Shown here in pieces: positions 31,555-41,638 of a stretch of 64,000 nt of DNA. The stretch's first letter is position 1, and each line of letters starts with the position of its first letter. The notes beneath the pieces are model-generated. The model saw only the letters and a program-made list of their open reading frames with translations. It searched no databases and had not been told where the DNA came from. The position numbers and the translations under genes are program-made. Location: assembly GCF_014212125.1 (NCBI RefSeq), contig NZ_JACJVP010000025.1:80503-144502 (forward strand), written 5' to 3'. The stretch comes from Cohnella nanjingensis (GTDB taxonomy: Bacteria > Bacillota > Bacilli > Paenibacillales > Paenibacillaceae).

Positions 31555-33972
31555 CTAACCCTCGAACCGCACCGTCAACCGATCGTCGACCTTGGCATGC
31601 TTGTTGGACCAGACGCGGTAGAACGCATCCGCCCGTTCCACCCGGTAATCGTCGCTCTCCGCGATGACGCGGGCGGTCTCGAGCTCGATCCAGTCGCGCG
31701 CCTGCGTCAGGCGGAAGGCGATCGCGTTCGGCTCGACGCTCGTGATCTCGGCGGACGAGCAGCGAATGTTCACGCCGTTAAAAGTCACATTCACAGGCAG
31801 CATGACGCCGTCCCGGCTGCCGAGCGTCAGCTCGCGGCCGCCGAACAGCGGCGTTCCGTCCTCGTAGAGGCGGAACGTCTTGTCCAAGCCGTCGAGGTTG
31901 AGCAGATGGATGAACCGCTCTCCCATCGGCGAACGCATAGACGTCATGAAGATGCCGTGATGCGCGCAGTCGTGCGTTAGCCCCGGCTTCGCTCCAAGCC
32001 GTTCGAGCGCGGTGCGGTACAGGGCGATGTCCGTCCGATAGCGGGCGGTCAGGACGATCGCGCGGCCGCGGCCGACCGCGAGGTCGAAGCCGCAAGCCTC
32101 CCCGCTCCCGTACAGGCGGAAGACGGTCTCCGTTCCCGCTGCCGCCTCGAACGTCTGCGCGAATAACGTCCGCACTTCCGGCCGCGGCGCGGCCCATCCT
32201 TCGGTGAGCACCGACGGGTAGTAATGCGGCGATTCGCGATGCTCCCGGAGGAAGCGAAGGCCCAGCGCATCCGCCAACACGCGGCAAGGACGGCCCTCCA
32301 TGTCATAGAGCGGCACTTCCCCGTACAAGAGAACCTTCCCGCCTTCTCTCAAGTATTCCGCCAGTTTGCGCTGCACCTCGCCGTCCATGTATTTCGCGGA
32401 CAGGAGGGCGAGCGCGGGTACGGCATCCGCGCGCAGCGGCTTGTTCTGAATATCCACGGCTCCGAAGCGATAGCCGGCCAGCAGCATCGCCCGAGCCAGC
32501 GTCTCCCAGCTCCAATGGGCGCGGTTCGCCTCGAGATCGTCGTAGATCTCCTTCATGATCGCGCTGCCCGGATAGCGCGATTCCGTCATGTAGTAGTCGG
32601 GGATGAAGGCGAACGAGACCGCGTCCCGTTCCTCGTCCATGACCGCGAGCTTCTCCGAGACGGCCATGACCGCCCCGATGCCGCGGGCCATCCGGGGAAA
32701 CGTATAGTTCAGGTCGCCGTCCGGCCCGACGGGAGCCGCGAAGCCGTGCCGTTCGCCGGTGAACGCGACCCTGTCGTTGCCGTCGCCGGGCCGCTGGTCC
32801 AGCACGCCGTTGCGCCCGCCCGCGAACAAATAGTAATTTACGAGCCGATTGCCTTGGGCGACGCACATCCGCATCTTGAGATCGGCCGCCGACGGATCGT
32901 AGCGCGAGCCGTACGTCTCGCCGAAGTTGCCGTCGCCGCAGTTGAACTCGACGGACGTGAGCGGCTGGTCGGCGTCGTGGACGGCGTCCATAAAGCCGTT
33001 GATCAGATACAGGTCCTGGAACGTGTCCATGTTCAGATCGCCGAAGTAGATGTCGGAGCCGGAGATGACGCCCGGCTTGCCCTCGTACGACTCGTACAGC
33101 TGGCTGATGCCGATCGGGTAGGTGAAGCCGCGGCCGCCGCCCGTCCCGTGGATATTGACTACGAACGGCACGCCTGCCGCGCCGTAAGCTTCGGCGTAAT
33201 CCCGCAGGATGTCCACGTACCGGGAGAACCGGTGCCGCATATAGCGTCCCAGGTCCAGATGCAGCGCGGGCGCGTACGCTTCTTCGGGCGAGCGGATGGC
33301 CGTCCGGCGCGCGTCCCGGTCCTTCGGGTCGAACGGATACCGCTGCGCCAATGCTTCGGCGGGGTAGCGGTCCCCGAGCCAACTCGCGAAGTCCTCCATG
33401 ACGCGCTCCGTCAGATCGGGACCGTTGCTCACCCAGGACAGCATGCCGATCTCGTTGTCCAGCTGGATCGCGATGATGTTGCCCCCGTTCGGCTGCAGCC
33501 GGGGCGCGGCGACCGCCATTACCGCTTCATACCAGCGGCGCGTCTCGATCAGGAACCCGTAGGCCAGATAGTCGGCCGTCTTCGTCGTCGCCGGACGGCC
33601 GTCCCACCCGAGCGGGATGATCTCGGGATGCTTGCGATAGATCCAATAGGGGAGCCCTTCGTTCTTCATCTCCGCCATGATGAACGGGCCCGGCCGTAGG
33701 AAAAAGTAGAGTCCGTTGTCCCGGCACAGATCGATGAAGCCGGCCAAGTCGAGCTCGGGCCGCGTCTTGCCTTCGAGATCGATCTCGCCCTCCGTCTCCT
33801 CGTGGCACAGCCATGGCACGTAGCTGGCGACGGCGTTGCAGCCGGACAAAATCAGCTTGTCGATGCGGTCCTGCCACTCCTCCCGGCGCAGCCGGTAGTA
33901 GTGAATCTCGCCGCAGAGGATCAGGACCGGGCGGCCGTCGATTCGAATCTGCTTGCGGGTGATCTCAATCAT
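31555..33972 (-). CDS. GH35-like beta-galactosidase
   Basis: An 805-residue GH35-type enzyme. The TIM barrel spans about 1-360 and starts with RKQIRIDGRPVLILCGEIHYYR, here cited as IRIDGRPV and CGEIHYYR. The predicted acid/base is E174 in AIQLDNEIG and the nucleophile E342 in TSVEFNCGDG. Beta-rich C-terminal domains follow. No signal peptide. The ATG at 33972 has AAGGAG upstream and overlaps the stop of the GH144 lipoprotein gene by eight bases. In the operon it sits between two GH144-like genes. Family GH35 acts mainly on beta-galactosides, but the context suggests it trims side units or terminal residues of the imported glycan. Confidence 0.88.
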   Translation of the reverse strand: MIEITRKQIRIDGRPVLILCGEIHYYRLRREEWQDRIDKLILSGCNAVASYVPWLCHEETEGEIDLEGKTRPELDLAGFIDLCRDNGLYFFLRPGPFIMAEMKNEGLPYWIYRKHPEIIPLGWDGRPATTKTADYLAYGFLIETRRWYEAVMAVAAPRLQPNGGNIIAIQLDNEIGMLSWVSNGPDLTERVMEDFASWLGDRYPAEALAQRYPFDPKDRDARRTAIRSPEEAYAPALHLDLGRYMRHRFSRYVDILRDYAEAYGAAGVPFVVNIHGTGGGRGFTYPIGISQLYESYEGKPGVISGSDIYFGDLNMDTFQDLYLINGFMDAVHDADQPLTSVEFNCGDGNFGETYGSRYDPSAADLKMRMCVAQGNRLVNYYLFAGGRNGVLDQRPGDGNDRVAFTGERHGFAAPVGPDGDLNYTFPRMARGIGAVMAVSEKLAVMDEERDAVSFAFIPDYYMTESRYPGSAIMKEIYDDLEANRAHWSWETLARAMLLAGYRFGAVDIQNKPLRADAVPALALLSAKYMDGEVQRKLAEYLREGGKVLLYGEVPLYDMEGRPCRVLADALGLRFLREHRESPHYYPSVLTEGWAAPRPEVRTLFAQTFEAAAGTETVFRLYGSGEACGFDLAVGRGRAIVLTARYRTDIALYRTALERLGAKPGLTHDCAHHGIFMTSMRSPMGERFIHLLNLDGLDKTFRLYEDGTPLFGGRELTLGSRDGVMLPVNVTFNGVNIRCSSAEITSVEPNAIAFRLTQARDWIELETARVIAESDDYRVERADAFYRVWSNKHAKVDDRLTVRFEG

Positions 33973-35326
33973 GGGAATCTCTCCTTGTGGCGGCTAGACC
34001 GATCGCTTTCGCGCCGGCTTGCACGTATTCGCTCTTCATATACCAGTCCCAAACCCTGCCGCTCCGGTAATTCTCGATCATGAGCAGCGTGATGCCCTTG
34101 TCGATGCCGATGACGTCGGGATCGACCCACGCGGGATCCGTCTCTTCGTTATAGGCGTCGGCCAAGCCGTATTTCCCCCATAGCGCGGGCTTGCCCATAT
34201 AATGCGACGCGAGGGACGCTTCCGGCGTGAACGGCAGGGAGCCGAGCGCGCCGGCGGGCGCCAACGTCCCGTCGGTCCGGTGCTGCGCGTCGTCGAGACT
34301 GGAGGGCGGCGAGCCGAACAGGCCGTTGTAGCCGTCCGGGCTGTCGCTCGCCGTCAGTCCCCACGCGTTCGGACCCAGCGTCCGGTACGCCTTCGACTGG
34401 TCGATCGCGAACTGCCGGCTCGCCGCCGACGCGGCGACGGAGTTCGTCCACCAGTCGACCCCTTCCCGGTCCTCGTAGCCGCGGAAGTCGAACCAGGCGT
34501 GCGAGAATTGATGCGTGAACAGCGAGCCGAACCACGAATGGATGAACGGTTCGCCGTCCCCGTAAGCCCGCGTGTCCCGCTGGAACGCGTAGAACATCTC
34601 GCCGTCTGCGGGATGCGTCGGCGACCCCGCCGCCAGGATGTACATCATGAGCTGCTCCGCATAGAAGTCCCAGTGCCCGGAGAAGCCCGCTTCGGGCGAG
34701 TAGCCCATATAGAACTGATTGTTGGCCGGATCGCGGAACCAAGGCCACTCCACCTGCTCGGCAAACTGCTTGGCCTTGGCCTCCACCTCGCCGCCGAAGT
34801 AGACGCCCGCGACGAGGGCGCCGTTCACGGCGATAGCCGTATCGATGACCGACACCTCGCTGCCGCTCGCCCGCGTCCCGTCCGCCTGATTCAGGAAGTG
34901 GTACAGGAAGCCGTGCTCCTTGGCCGCGCGGGACAGCAGCGTCTCGATCGTGCCGAGCGCCCGGTCCTGGGCCTCGTCATGGCCGATCCAACGGCGCTCC
35001 GCGCCGATCGGCAAGGCGGTCAGCCCGAAGCCGGTCGAGGCGACGCTGGCGAGGCCCGGATTGCCGGGCGCCCGATCCGCGACGAGGCCGTAGCCGGCGC
35101 TCCCGGCGTCGGTATTGGCCTCCTGCCAGAAGAAGTCGAAGCTCGCGCGGCTCTCCCGCTCCAGCATCTCGTCCGCTTGGGCGTCCGGCTTGCCAGTCGC
35201 GACCGCCCGGCTCGGCTCGCCGCTCTTCGCGCACCCGGCGAGGACCGCGGCGGCACAGAGCAGCAGCAGCGCCCGCTTGATTCGCAGCATTCGCAGCATG
35301 GGCATCGTTCGCAACATTCGCATCAT
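33965..35326 (-). CDS. GH144-like glucanase, surface lipoprotein
   Basis: A 453-residue secreted paralogue of the GH144-like protein encoded at 30226. Its unusual n-region (MMRMLRTMPMLRMLRIKRA) precedes a hydrophobic core and the lipobox VLAGC with C32. The mature domain starts around residue 50 with RESRASFDFFWQEAN and has the same order of blocks (GFGLTALPIGAERRW, GFLYHFLN, SHAWFDFRGYE, IDKGITLLMIENYRSGRVW). It should cut the polymer outside the cell so that oligomers can be taken up by the transporter. ATG start after GGGGGG, 13 bases after the permease stop. Confidence 0.87.
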   Translation of the reverse strand: MMRMLRTMPMLRMLRIKRALLLLCAAAVLAGCAKSGEPSRAVATGKPDAQADEMLERESRASFDFFWQEANTDAGSAGYGLVADRAPGNPGLASVASTGFGLTALPIGAERRWIGHDEAQDRALGTIETLLSRAAKEHGFLYHFLNQADGTRASGSEVSVIDTAIAVNGALVAGVYFGGEVEAKAKQFAEQVEWPWFRDPANNQFYMGYSPEAGFSGHWDFYAEQLMMYILAAGSPTHPADGEMFYAFQRDTRAYGDGEPFIHSWFGSLFTHQFSHAWFDFRGYEDREGVDWWTNSVAASAASRQFAIDQSKAYRTLGPNAWGLTASDSPDGYNGLFGSPPSSLDDAQHRTDGTLAPAGALGSLPFTPEASLASHYMGKPALWGKYGLADAYNEETDPAWVDPDVIGIDKGITLLMIENYRSGRVWDWYMKSEYVQAGAKAIGLAATRRDSHD

Positions 35327-35339
35327 TCGCAGCCCCCCG

Positions 35340-36326
35340 TCATTCCCCCGTCAGCCCGGTCTTGTCGACGACCTGCGTGAAGTATTTCTGCGCGAACAGG
35401 TACAAGGCCAAGAGCGGCAGAACGATGAGCAGCGTGCCCGCCATCCGGATCGCCTCGTTGACGTCCGTGATCTTGGCGCCGCCCGTGTACATGGCTTTGA
35501 ACGAATCGTTGAACGTCTTGAGCTCCTGCGGCAGCGTCGTCATGGCGTTGCCCAGGTACAGCGAAGCCAGGTACGTCTCGTTCCAGTGCCATACCATCGA
35601 GAATAGAAACACGACGACGATGGCCGGCACGGAGATCGGCAGGATGATCCGGTAGAACGTCTTCAGCGCCCCCGCGCCGTCGATGGAGGCCGCCTCCTCC
35701 AGCGCGACCGGGATCGTGCGGAAGAACTGGACGAAGATGAGCACGAACAGCGCGCCCCGCAGCCCCTGGGCGAACAGCCCGGGCACGATGAACGGCAGCG
35801 GGGTCTCCAGCATGTGATATTCCTTGAACATCAGGAACATCGGAATCATGACGACCTGCTTCGGCACGACGAACGTGATCATCATGAGCGCGAACAGCAC
35901 CGGCTTGCCGGGGAATTTGTACTTCGCGAAGCCGTAGCCGACGACGGCGCAGGAGACCGTCTGCGCCACGGCCGGCAGGACGGAGTTCAAGAGCGAGGTG
36001 CCGAGCGCCTGCATATAGTGGAGCACGTGCCAAGCCTGGGTGTAGTTGCTCCACTCGAGCTGCCGGGGGATCCAGCCGATCGTCGGATCGAGCAGATCCT
36101 TCAGGCTCTTGAAGCTCTGCGACGTCATGAACAGCAACGGATAGACGTATACGAATCCGACGATGACGAGCAGCGCGTACACGACGGTCTTGAGCATCAG
36201 TCCGTCGTTGCCCTGCCGTCCCCACAGCAGATGCTTGGCCTTGTCCGTCCAGCGGCGCGCCTGCTTCCGCCAGTCGGCCGTCGTCCCGATCCGGGTCTCC
36301 GTCGCTGTCGTCTTCAAGTCTTCCAA
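35340..36326 (-). CDS. Carbohydrate ABC transporter permease (MalG group)
   Basis: A permease of about 328 residues with six membrane helices. The EAA-type loop is EEAASIDGAGALKTFYRIIL and the C-terminus FAQKYFTQVVDKTGLTGE is typical of the MalG group. I suggest the TTG at 36326, seven bases after GGGAGG and just downstream of the previous stop codon. The ATGs at 36359 and 36350 lie inside the end of the upstream gene and lack a ribosome site, but cannot be excluded. Partner of the permease encoded immediately upstream. Confidence 0.85.
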   Translation of the reverse strand: MEDLKTTATETRIGTTADWRKQARRWTDKAKHLLWGRQGNDGLMLKTVVYALLVIVGFVYVYPLLFMTSQSFKSLKDLLDPTIGWIPRQLEWSNYTQAWHVLHYMQALGTSLLNSVLPAVAQTVSCAVVGYGFAKYKFPGKPVLFALMMITFVVPKQVVMIPMFLMFKEYHMLETPLPFIVPGLFAQGLRGALFVLIFVQFFRTIPVALEEAASIDGAGALKTFYRIILPISVPAIVVVFLFSMVWHWNETYLASLYLGNAMTTLPQELKTFNDSFKAMYTGGAKITDVNEAIRMAGTLLIVLPLLALYLFAQKYFTQVVDKTGLTGE

Positions 36327-36339
36327 AGTCGGTCCCTCC

Positions 36340-37233
36340 CTATCTTCCATTTCCGGCATAGGCCGCGTTCTCCCGGTTCCGGAACAGCCAGGCGACGAGC
36401 AGCAGCACGACCAGGACGACCGCGAAGAAGATCCACGCCAGCGCGCTCGAATAGCCGAAGCCCGTGCCCACCTGGAACATGTTGTCCTGGATCAGCTTGA
36501 TGACGTCGCTGAACGTGTTCGTGAACAGATCGACCGTCGTATAGATGAGATTGACGAGAATGAACGGCTTGACCTCCGGCAGCGTGATTTTCCAGAAGAT
36601 GACCCACGGCGACGCCCCGTCGATGGCGGCCGCTTCGTAGACCTGGGTGTTCACCTTCTGCAGCGCTGCCAAGAAGATGAGGATCTGCACGCCGGAGTAC
36701 CACAGGATCAGGATAAAGCGCTTGATCACGTCGATCAGCGGGCTCGACCATGCCTGCGACAGATTGTCCTCGAGATAGGCGATCACGCCGGACTGGTCCA
36801 TCAGCGGGATCGTCGCGGCGCCTTGCGCGAACAGCTCCTGCACGACTTCGCCGCTCGTGATGACGACGGGCAGGAAGAAGATCGCCCGGAAGAACTGCCG
36901 TCCCCGGATCGGCTGGTTGATCAGCAGCGCGACGAACAGGGAGAAGACGATGACGATCGGAATCATGACGACCGTCGACTTCACGAAAGCCAGCAGCTTC
37001 TGGATGAACGCCGGGTCGGTCAGGAAGGCGTCCTTGTAGTTGTCCCAGCCCAGGTAGGTCGTCTGGATGCCGTACGGCGTGATCGCGACCTTGTGGAAGC
37101 TCATGAACAGCGAGAAGTACAGCGGGTATGCCATGAACAGCAGGAACCCGACAATCCACGGCAGCACGAGCATGTAGCCGATGAACGCTTCGCGCCGCGG
37201 CTTGTTCAGCCTCAGCTTCGGCTTCAGCTTCAT
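36340..37233 (-). CDS. Carbohydrate ABC transporter permease (MalF group)
   Basis: A 297-residue permease with six predicted helices. The N-terminus is basic (KLKPKLRLNKPRREAF) and the EAA-type loop is [20 protein letters not shown]. The ATG at 37233 overlaps the stop of the DUF5696 gene by four bases, with GGGAGG upstream. The open frame extends far upstream of this ATG, but that part is a shadow of the DUF5696 gene. It forms a channel with the following MalG-group permease. Confidence 0.92.
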   Translation of the reverse strand: MKLKPKLRLNKPRREAFIGYMLVLPWIVGFLLFMAYPLYFSLFMSFHKVAITPYGIQTTYLGWDNYKDAFLTDPAFIQKLLAFVKSTVVMIPIVIVFSLFVALLINQPIRGRQFFRAIFFLPVVITSGEVVQELFAQGAATIPLMDQSGVIAYLEDNLSQAWSSPLIDVIKRFILILWYSGVQILIFLAALQKVNTQVYEAAAIDGASPWVIFWKITLPEVKPFILVNLIYTTVDLFTNTFSDVIKLIQDNMFQVGTGFGYSSALAWIFFAVVLVVLLLVAWLFRNRENAAYAGNGR

Positions 37234-39548
37234 GAACGATCGCCTCCCGTCACGGCAAAGTCGCGGGCGGGAACGCGGACCGTTCCGTCGCTGTATTCCT
37301 GCCCGGTATAGTTGATCCAGATGTCGACGCCGTTGTCGTAGCGGACTTGGACGATGCCGTAGTCCGGCACCGCGCGCGCGATCATGTAGGCGTTCCGCAC
37401 CGGCTTCAAGGCTTCGTTGGCCTTGTCGTACAGCCGCTTGATCTCCGGCGCCCAATCTTCGTACGCGGTCGAGAACAGCTCGCTCGACGGCGTGTTCTGC
37501 AGCTTCCAGGACGGCTCCTTCGTGAGGATGAACGAAGGATAGGCGCCGTATTCGATCATGCGCAGCATACTCTCCGACGGATCGGCCTGGTGGTTGGCGT
37601 AACCCTCGTAGTAGTCGACGACGCCGTGCAGCGCCATCTGGACGAACGGCACCGTATCCGTCGTGTACATGAACTGAGACGACTCCATCGGCACGTTCAG
37701 GATCGATTCGGCATGCTTCAGCATGTAATCGTTCGGCTCGTTGATCGCGAGACCCAGCGATCGCTTGGCCGCTTCGTCCGCCAATCGCCCGTACGCCCCC
37801 ACCGCTTCGGTCCGGTTGACCGGCTGCTTGCCGCCATAGTCGGAGAACAGTATGAAGCCGGTACCGTCCAGCGTCAGATGCGTCAGCCCGTCCTCCCGCA
37901 ACGACGCGAAGTCGTCCGTCGCGAGACGCAGCGCGGTCGCCGGTCGCAGCAGATAGCCCTTCATGTCCTTGTACAAGGCATTCACGAACTTGCTCACGTA
38001 CGAATACTCGGCCAGCCGGTCGGTCACCATCCGCGCGGCGTCCGACCGCACGCTCGTCCGCGGGCTGCCGCCGAGCAGGTCCGTATAGTTGGTGTACAGA
38101 TGCAGCGCGATTTGGCGCTGCTGCGCGTAGTTCCGCAGCGCTTCGAATCCGGAGCGGCCTCCCAACTCCCCGGCGTATGCCGGCTTGGCCGGACGGACGC
38201 CGTTCAGGCCGCCGGCGTTCCAGCCTTTGAGCACCGCCGTGACGCGGCGGACGCCCTGCCGCTGCAGGTCCTCCAAGATCGCTTGGGCGTCCGCGAATGA
38301 GGTGAGCTTCACGACGTGCTTGCTCAGAATGCCGGGCTCGATATCGCCGCCCAGGAAGTCGATCTGCACCGGCACGTCGCCGGCGTCGGCGCCATCGCCC
38401 GCGGCTCCGCTCGCTTCCGGCAGCATGCCCCGCGCCTGCAGAGACGCGCGGTAGGCTGCCGCCATGCCGGCGTAGTCGGCCTTTTTCCCGCTCAGGAAGG
38501 CGTAGCGAACCTGCTTGTCGCCCTCCGTACGCTGCTTCGTGAACGCGTTGATGCCGCCCATCGACTGGCTGGTCGGCTGGAAGTAGGCGTAGCGGATCTC
38601 GAATCGGGGCGATATCCAGTAGAAGTTCGTGTTCACCCCGCTCGGATAGGCGACGATCTCCGCGTTCGTCTGTCCCTGCTCGACCGTGCCCATCAGGGCG
38701 TTGCGCTCCGCGCCGTGCACGATGCCGAATACCGGGTAGGACACCCGGTTCGACCATCCGAAGCCCGTCGTGGTCATGTCATGGCCGTAGATCTGCCCGA
38801 CATAGGGCTCGTCGAACCGCGTCTGATGGTCGGTGAAGCGGATGAGCGCGCCGCTGCCGTCCGGGATGAACAGATAGCCCGGCACGTCCGCCCGTCGAAC
38901 GGCGCCGAGGAAGGGATACAGTTGGATGGACGCGAGGCGGCCATTCCCCTGCTCCTCGATCCCGTCGCCGGGCAGCGTCACGGACAACCCTTGGTCGTCC
39001 AGCGCCGTCCGCACGGTCAGCCGGATCCCGAGATCCGCGAGCGCGTACGTCACTTCCATGCCGTTCGGGATCGGCTTGGCGGCGACCGCCTTGCCTTGGA
39101 GCGAACGATAGTTGCTCGTTGCGAGCGCTTCGTCCTCGGCGTCGAAGTATTCCAGGATGAACGGCGACAGCATGACGTTCTTCCAGTCGTCGTTCAGCTC
39201 CTCCTTCGCCATCGCCCGCTCGTCCGGCACGGAGGACCAGACGTAACCGGTCGCCTTGTTCTTGATCTGAATCGCGTACGTCTCCATGTTCATATAGAGC
39301 GCGAGACTGCCGTTATCGCCGACAAGCTTGAAGTCCTTGCCGACGGGAATGACCGGCACGTATTGGGCGGGCGGCTCGGGCGACGTATAGCGGTTGGACT
39401 GGAAGAACGCCAGCTCCTCCTGCGCGTTCGGGACGCCCGGCTGCGGCGCGGTCTGGCCCGTCTCGCCGAAGGCATGGGCGATCGACCCGGCCAAGAGCGC
39501 GGCCCCGAGCACGAGGCCGAAGCGGACGATAGCGTTACGTTTAGGCAC
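37230..39548 (-). CDS. DUF5696 secreted protein, putative glycoside hydrolase
   Basis: A 772-residue protein with a signal peptide (hydrophobic core at about 8-25, AHA cleavage region). The remainder matches DUF5696 proteins of Paenibacillaceae glycan loci: an N-terminal beta-sandwich-like part to about 290 (YLFIPDGSGALIRF and GIVHGAERNALMGTVEQGQ) and a barrel-like C-terminal part (GWNAGGLNGVRPAKP, LTHLTLDGTGFILFSDYGG, INEPNDYML). I cannot assign catalytic residues. ATG start overlaps the NHL/YIP1 stop by eight bases. Location in the operon suggests a surface enzyme or binding protein for the same glycan. The family is known, the function is not. Confidence 0.75.
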   Translation of the reverse strand: MPKRNAIVRFGLVLGAALLAGSIAHAFGETGQTAPQPGVPNAQEELAFFQSNRYTSPEPPAQYVPVIPVGKDFKLVGDNGSLALYMNMETYAIQIKNKATGYVWSSVPDERAMAKEELNDDWKNVMLSPFILEYFDAEDEALATSNYRSLQGKAVAAKPIPNGMEVTYALADLGIRLTVRTALDDQGLSVTLPGDGIEEQGNGRLASIQLYPFLGAVRRADVPGYLFIPDGSGALIRFTDHQTRFDEPYVGQIYGHDMTTTGFGWSNRVSYPVFGIVHGAERNALMGTVEQGQTNAEIVAYPSGVNTNFYWISPRFEIRYAYFQPTSQSMGGINAFTKQRTEGDKQVRYAFLSGKKADYAGMAAAYRASLQARGMLPEASGAAGDGADAGDVPVQIDFLGGDIEPGILSKHVVKLTSFADAQAILEDLQRQGVRRVTAVLKGWNAGGLNGVRPAKPAYAGELGGRSGFEALRNYAQQRQIALHLYTNYTDLLGGSPRTSVRSDAARMVTDRLAEYSYVSKFVNALYKDMKGYLLRPATALRLATDDFASLREDGLTHLTLDGTGFILFSDYGGKQPVNRTEAVGAYGRLADEAAKRSLGLAINEPNDYMLKHAESILNVPMESSQFMYTTDTVPFVQMALHGVVDYYEGYANHQADPSESMLRMIEYGAYPSFILTKEPSWKLQNTPSSELFSTAYEDWAPEIKRLYDKANEALKPVRNAYMIARAVPDYGIVQVRYDNGVDIWINYTGQEYSDGTVRVPARDFAVTGGDRS

Positions 39549-41622
39549 GATACTTCACCTCTTCCGCGATGCTGCGCACGAAATCCCACACCTGACTGGA
39601 CAAGCCGAAGAAGATAAAGGCGATAAGCGCCATGACGGCCATGCCGGACAAGGTAATCGCGACGTTTTTGAACGTTTCCTTGAATTCGTAGCCGTGGATC
39701 TCCTTCACCATGAGGAGGAACAGCACGATGCACCAGAGGATCATGAACAACCGGCTGTAGTCGTATACGACCGACTCCATCAAGGTGAGGCCTTTGGACA
39801 GGAAGGCCAGCGGCACGCCCAGCACCAGGTAGGGACTCAGCGCATAGATCGAGCCCTTGTAGACGTCCTTGAACTTCCCTTCGCCGTCGTTAATGACGCT
39901 AACCATGTAGTTGCATACGATCCAGGCGAAGAGCGGCACGAACAGCTTCAGCAGCTCCGAGACGAGGCTGACCTGCAACGGATCGGTACCGCTGAAGAGG
40001 AAGCTCGTCTGATACACCTCGTACAGCCGGACCGCCGCGAGCGCGATCAGGAGGAGCGTCGCCGACAAGACGGACGCGCGGCCGCCGGTCAGCTCCTCGT
40101 AGCCGTCGATCGGATGGCGCAGCATCCGAAACGCATGAAACAGCTGGCTGACGAGCCGGATTCGGCGGAACCGCCTTAGCGCGTCTACGACCGGCGCGCC
40201 GAACCGGTACTTGCGATACAGCCGCTTGACGACGGTCCAGACGACGAGGATGCCCGCCAGGACGAGGATCGCCGTCGAGACGTGCTTCATCAGCCACGAC
40301 CGGCGCAGCTCCCAGTACGTGTTCGAGTACTCGCCTGCGTTCTTCGCGAACTTGAGCTCCTCGAACGCCAGATCGAACTTGCCCTGCTTGTAGTAGGCGA
40401 GGCCGATGCCCACGTGGGCCAGATCGAACAGGCTATCCAGCCGCAGCACCTGGCGCCATGGCTCGAGGCTCTCCACGTACTTGCCGTCCAGGTACAGGGA
40501 GGTCGCCTTGAACACGAGCAGCGCGAACGGCGTCGGCTTGAACAGCTGGATGTTGCCGCGTTCCTTGTCGAGCACGTACAAGAGGCCGTTCCCGTTCACC
40601 GCGATGCCCGACGGCGACGTGAAGTAGCCCAGGCTCTGATAGCCGGAGTCGATCCCGCCGAAGGCGAACAGCAGGCTGCCGTCCTTGTCGTAGACGAAGA
40701 TCATGCCTTCGGTCGAATCGGTCGCGTAGATGTTGCCCGCGCGGTCGACCGTGATGTCCGCGAAGGTCGGACTCATATAGGAAGACGAGCGCAGCAGGTT
40801 GTCGCCCGCCACGTTGAGCTTCTTGACGCTGCCGCTCCCCAGGCCCACCGTCGCGGTGAAGATGAGGCCGTCGTCGCCCACGGCCACGTTGGTCGGGGAC
40901 GGCGGCAGCTTCTGCGACAGCTGGCTCATCTGCTTTTTCGTGAAAAAGAGCTTCTGCATCGCCCGCTCCAGATTGAACCCGACGCGGTTGCCGCCGAAGT
41001 AGCCGAGGAAGTCGCCGTCCGGACTCAGCTCCACGAGCCCCTGGATGAGGCCTTCGCCGACGATGTACAGATTGCCGCGCTTGTCGACCGTGATCTTCTT
41101 CGGCTTGAACGCGTTGTTCTTGCCGAACAGCAGCGACTCCGGCTTGCCGATCGTCTTGATCCGCTTGCCGTCGCGGTCGTAGATCGCGATCTGCTCGGCG
41201 CCGTAATCCGCCACGTACAGCTGACCGGATTCGTCGACGTAGAGACCCGTCGGCTCCTCCAGCTCGCCTTCGCCGATGGCCCGGATCAGGCGGCCCTTGT
41301 CGTCCAGCTCCAGGACGCGGCCGTTGCCGGTATCCGCGACGTAGAGACGGTTGCGCCCGTCGATGAACAGATCCTGCGGCTGGTCCAGCGCGGCCGTGAT
41401 CTCGCCCTTCTCCTCCCGCGCGGCCGAGCCGGCACCGAACATGCCGTAGCCGTCCAGCGCGCCCATCGGCACGTAGGCCGTCTGCGTCAGCCGGGGATAG
41501 CCGTCCTGCTTGAAGGTGAAAGCGGCGTATTCCGCGCTAGCGGGAGACGGGAGGGCGACCGTCAGCAGGGAGAGGATCGCGGCCGCCAACAACGCGGATT
41601 TCCATTTGATCAGATGCTTCAT
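39541..41622 (-). CDS. Exported NHL-repeat protein with membrane YIP1 domain
   Basis: A 693-residue protein. Signal peptide (about 1-30, ending PSPASA). A beta-propeller of NHL repeats at about 75-360 (QDLFIDGRNRLYVADTGNGR, GLYVDESGQLYVADYGAEQ and similar). A TPR-like pair of helices at about 375-425, one membrane helix near 445, then a five-helix YIP1-type membrane domain from about 490 (DGYEELTGGRASVLSA to the end). The propeller should face outside and the membrane domain anchors it. Role unknown. It recurs with DUF5696 proteins and CUT1 transporters, so it may organise glycan binding or transporter assembly. ATG start, 17 bases after the permease stop. Confidence 0.8.
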   Translation of the reverse strand: MKHLIKWKSALLAAAILSLLTVALPSPASAEYAAFTFKQDGYPRLTQTAYVPMGALDGYGMFGAGSAAREEKGEITAALDQPQDLFIDGRNRLYVADTGNGRVLELDDKGRLIRAIGEGELEEPTGLYVDESGQLYVADYGAEQIAIYDRDGKRIKTIGKPESLLFGKNNAFKPKKITVDKRGNLYIVGEGLIQGLVELSPDGDFLGYFGGNRVGFNLERAMQKLFFTKKQMSQLSQKLPPSPTNVAVGDDGLIFTATVGLGSGSVKKLNVAGDNLLRSSSYMSPTFADITVDRAGNIYATDSTEGMIFVYDKDGSLLFAFGGIDSGYQSLGYFTSPSGIAVNGNGLLYVLDKERGNIQLFKPTPFALLVFKATSLYLDGKYVESLEPWRQVLRLDSLFDLAHVGIGLAYYKQGKFDLAFEELKFAKNAGEYSNTYWELRRSWLMKHVSTAILVLAGILVVWTVVKRLYRKYRFGAPVVDALRRFRRIRLVSQLFHAFRMLRHPIDGYEELTGGRASVLSATLLLIALAAVRLYEVYQTSFLFSGTDPLQVSLVSELLKLFVPLFAWIVCNYMVSVINDGEGKFKDVYKGSIYALSPYLVLGVPLAFLSKGLTLMESVVYDYSRLFMILWCIVLFLLMVKEIHGYEFKETFKNVAITLSGMAVMALIAFIFFGLSSQVWDFVRSIAEEVKYRA

Positions 41623-41638
41623 GTGCGTCTCCCCTCCT

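Noticed and set aside
36340..38757. 805-codon frame that would extend the permease far upstream
   Set aside because: Only the part after the ATG at 37233 looks like a permease. The rest is out-of-frame DUF5696 sequence, and GGGAGG precedes 37233.
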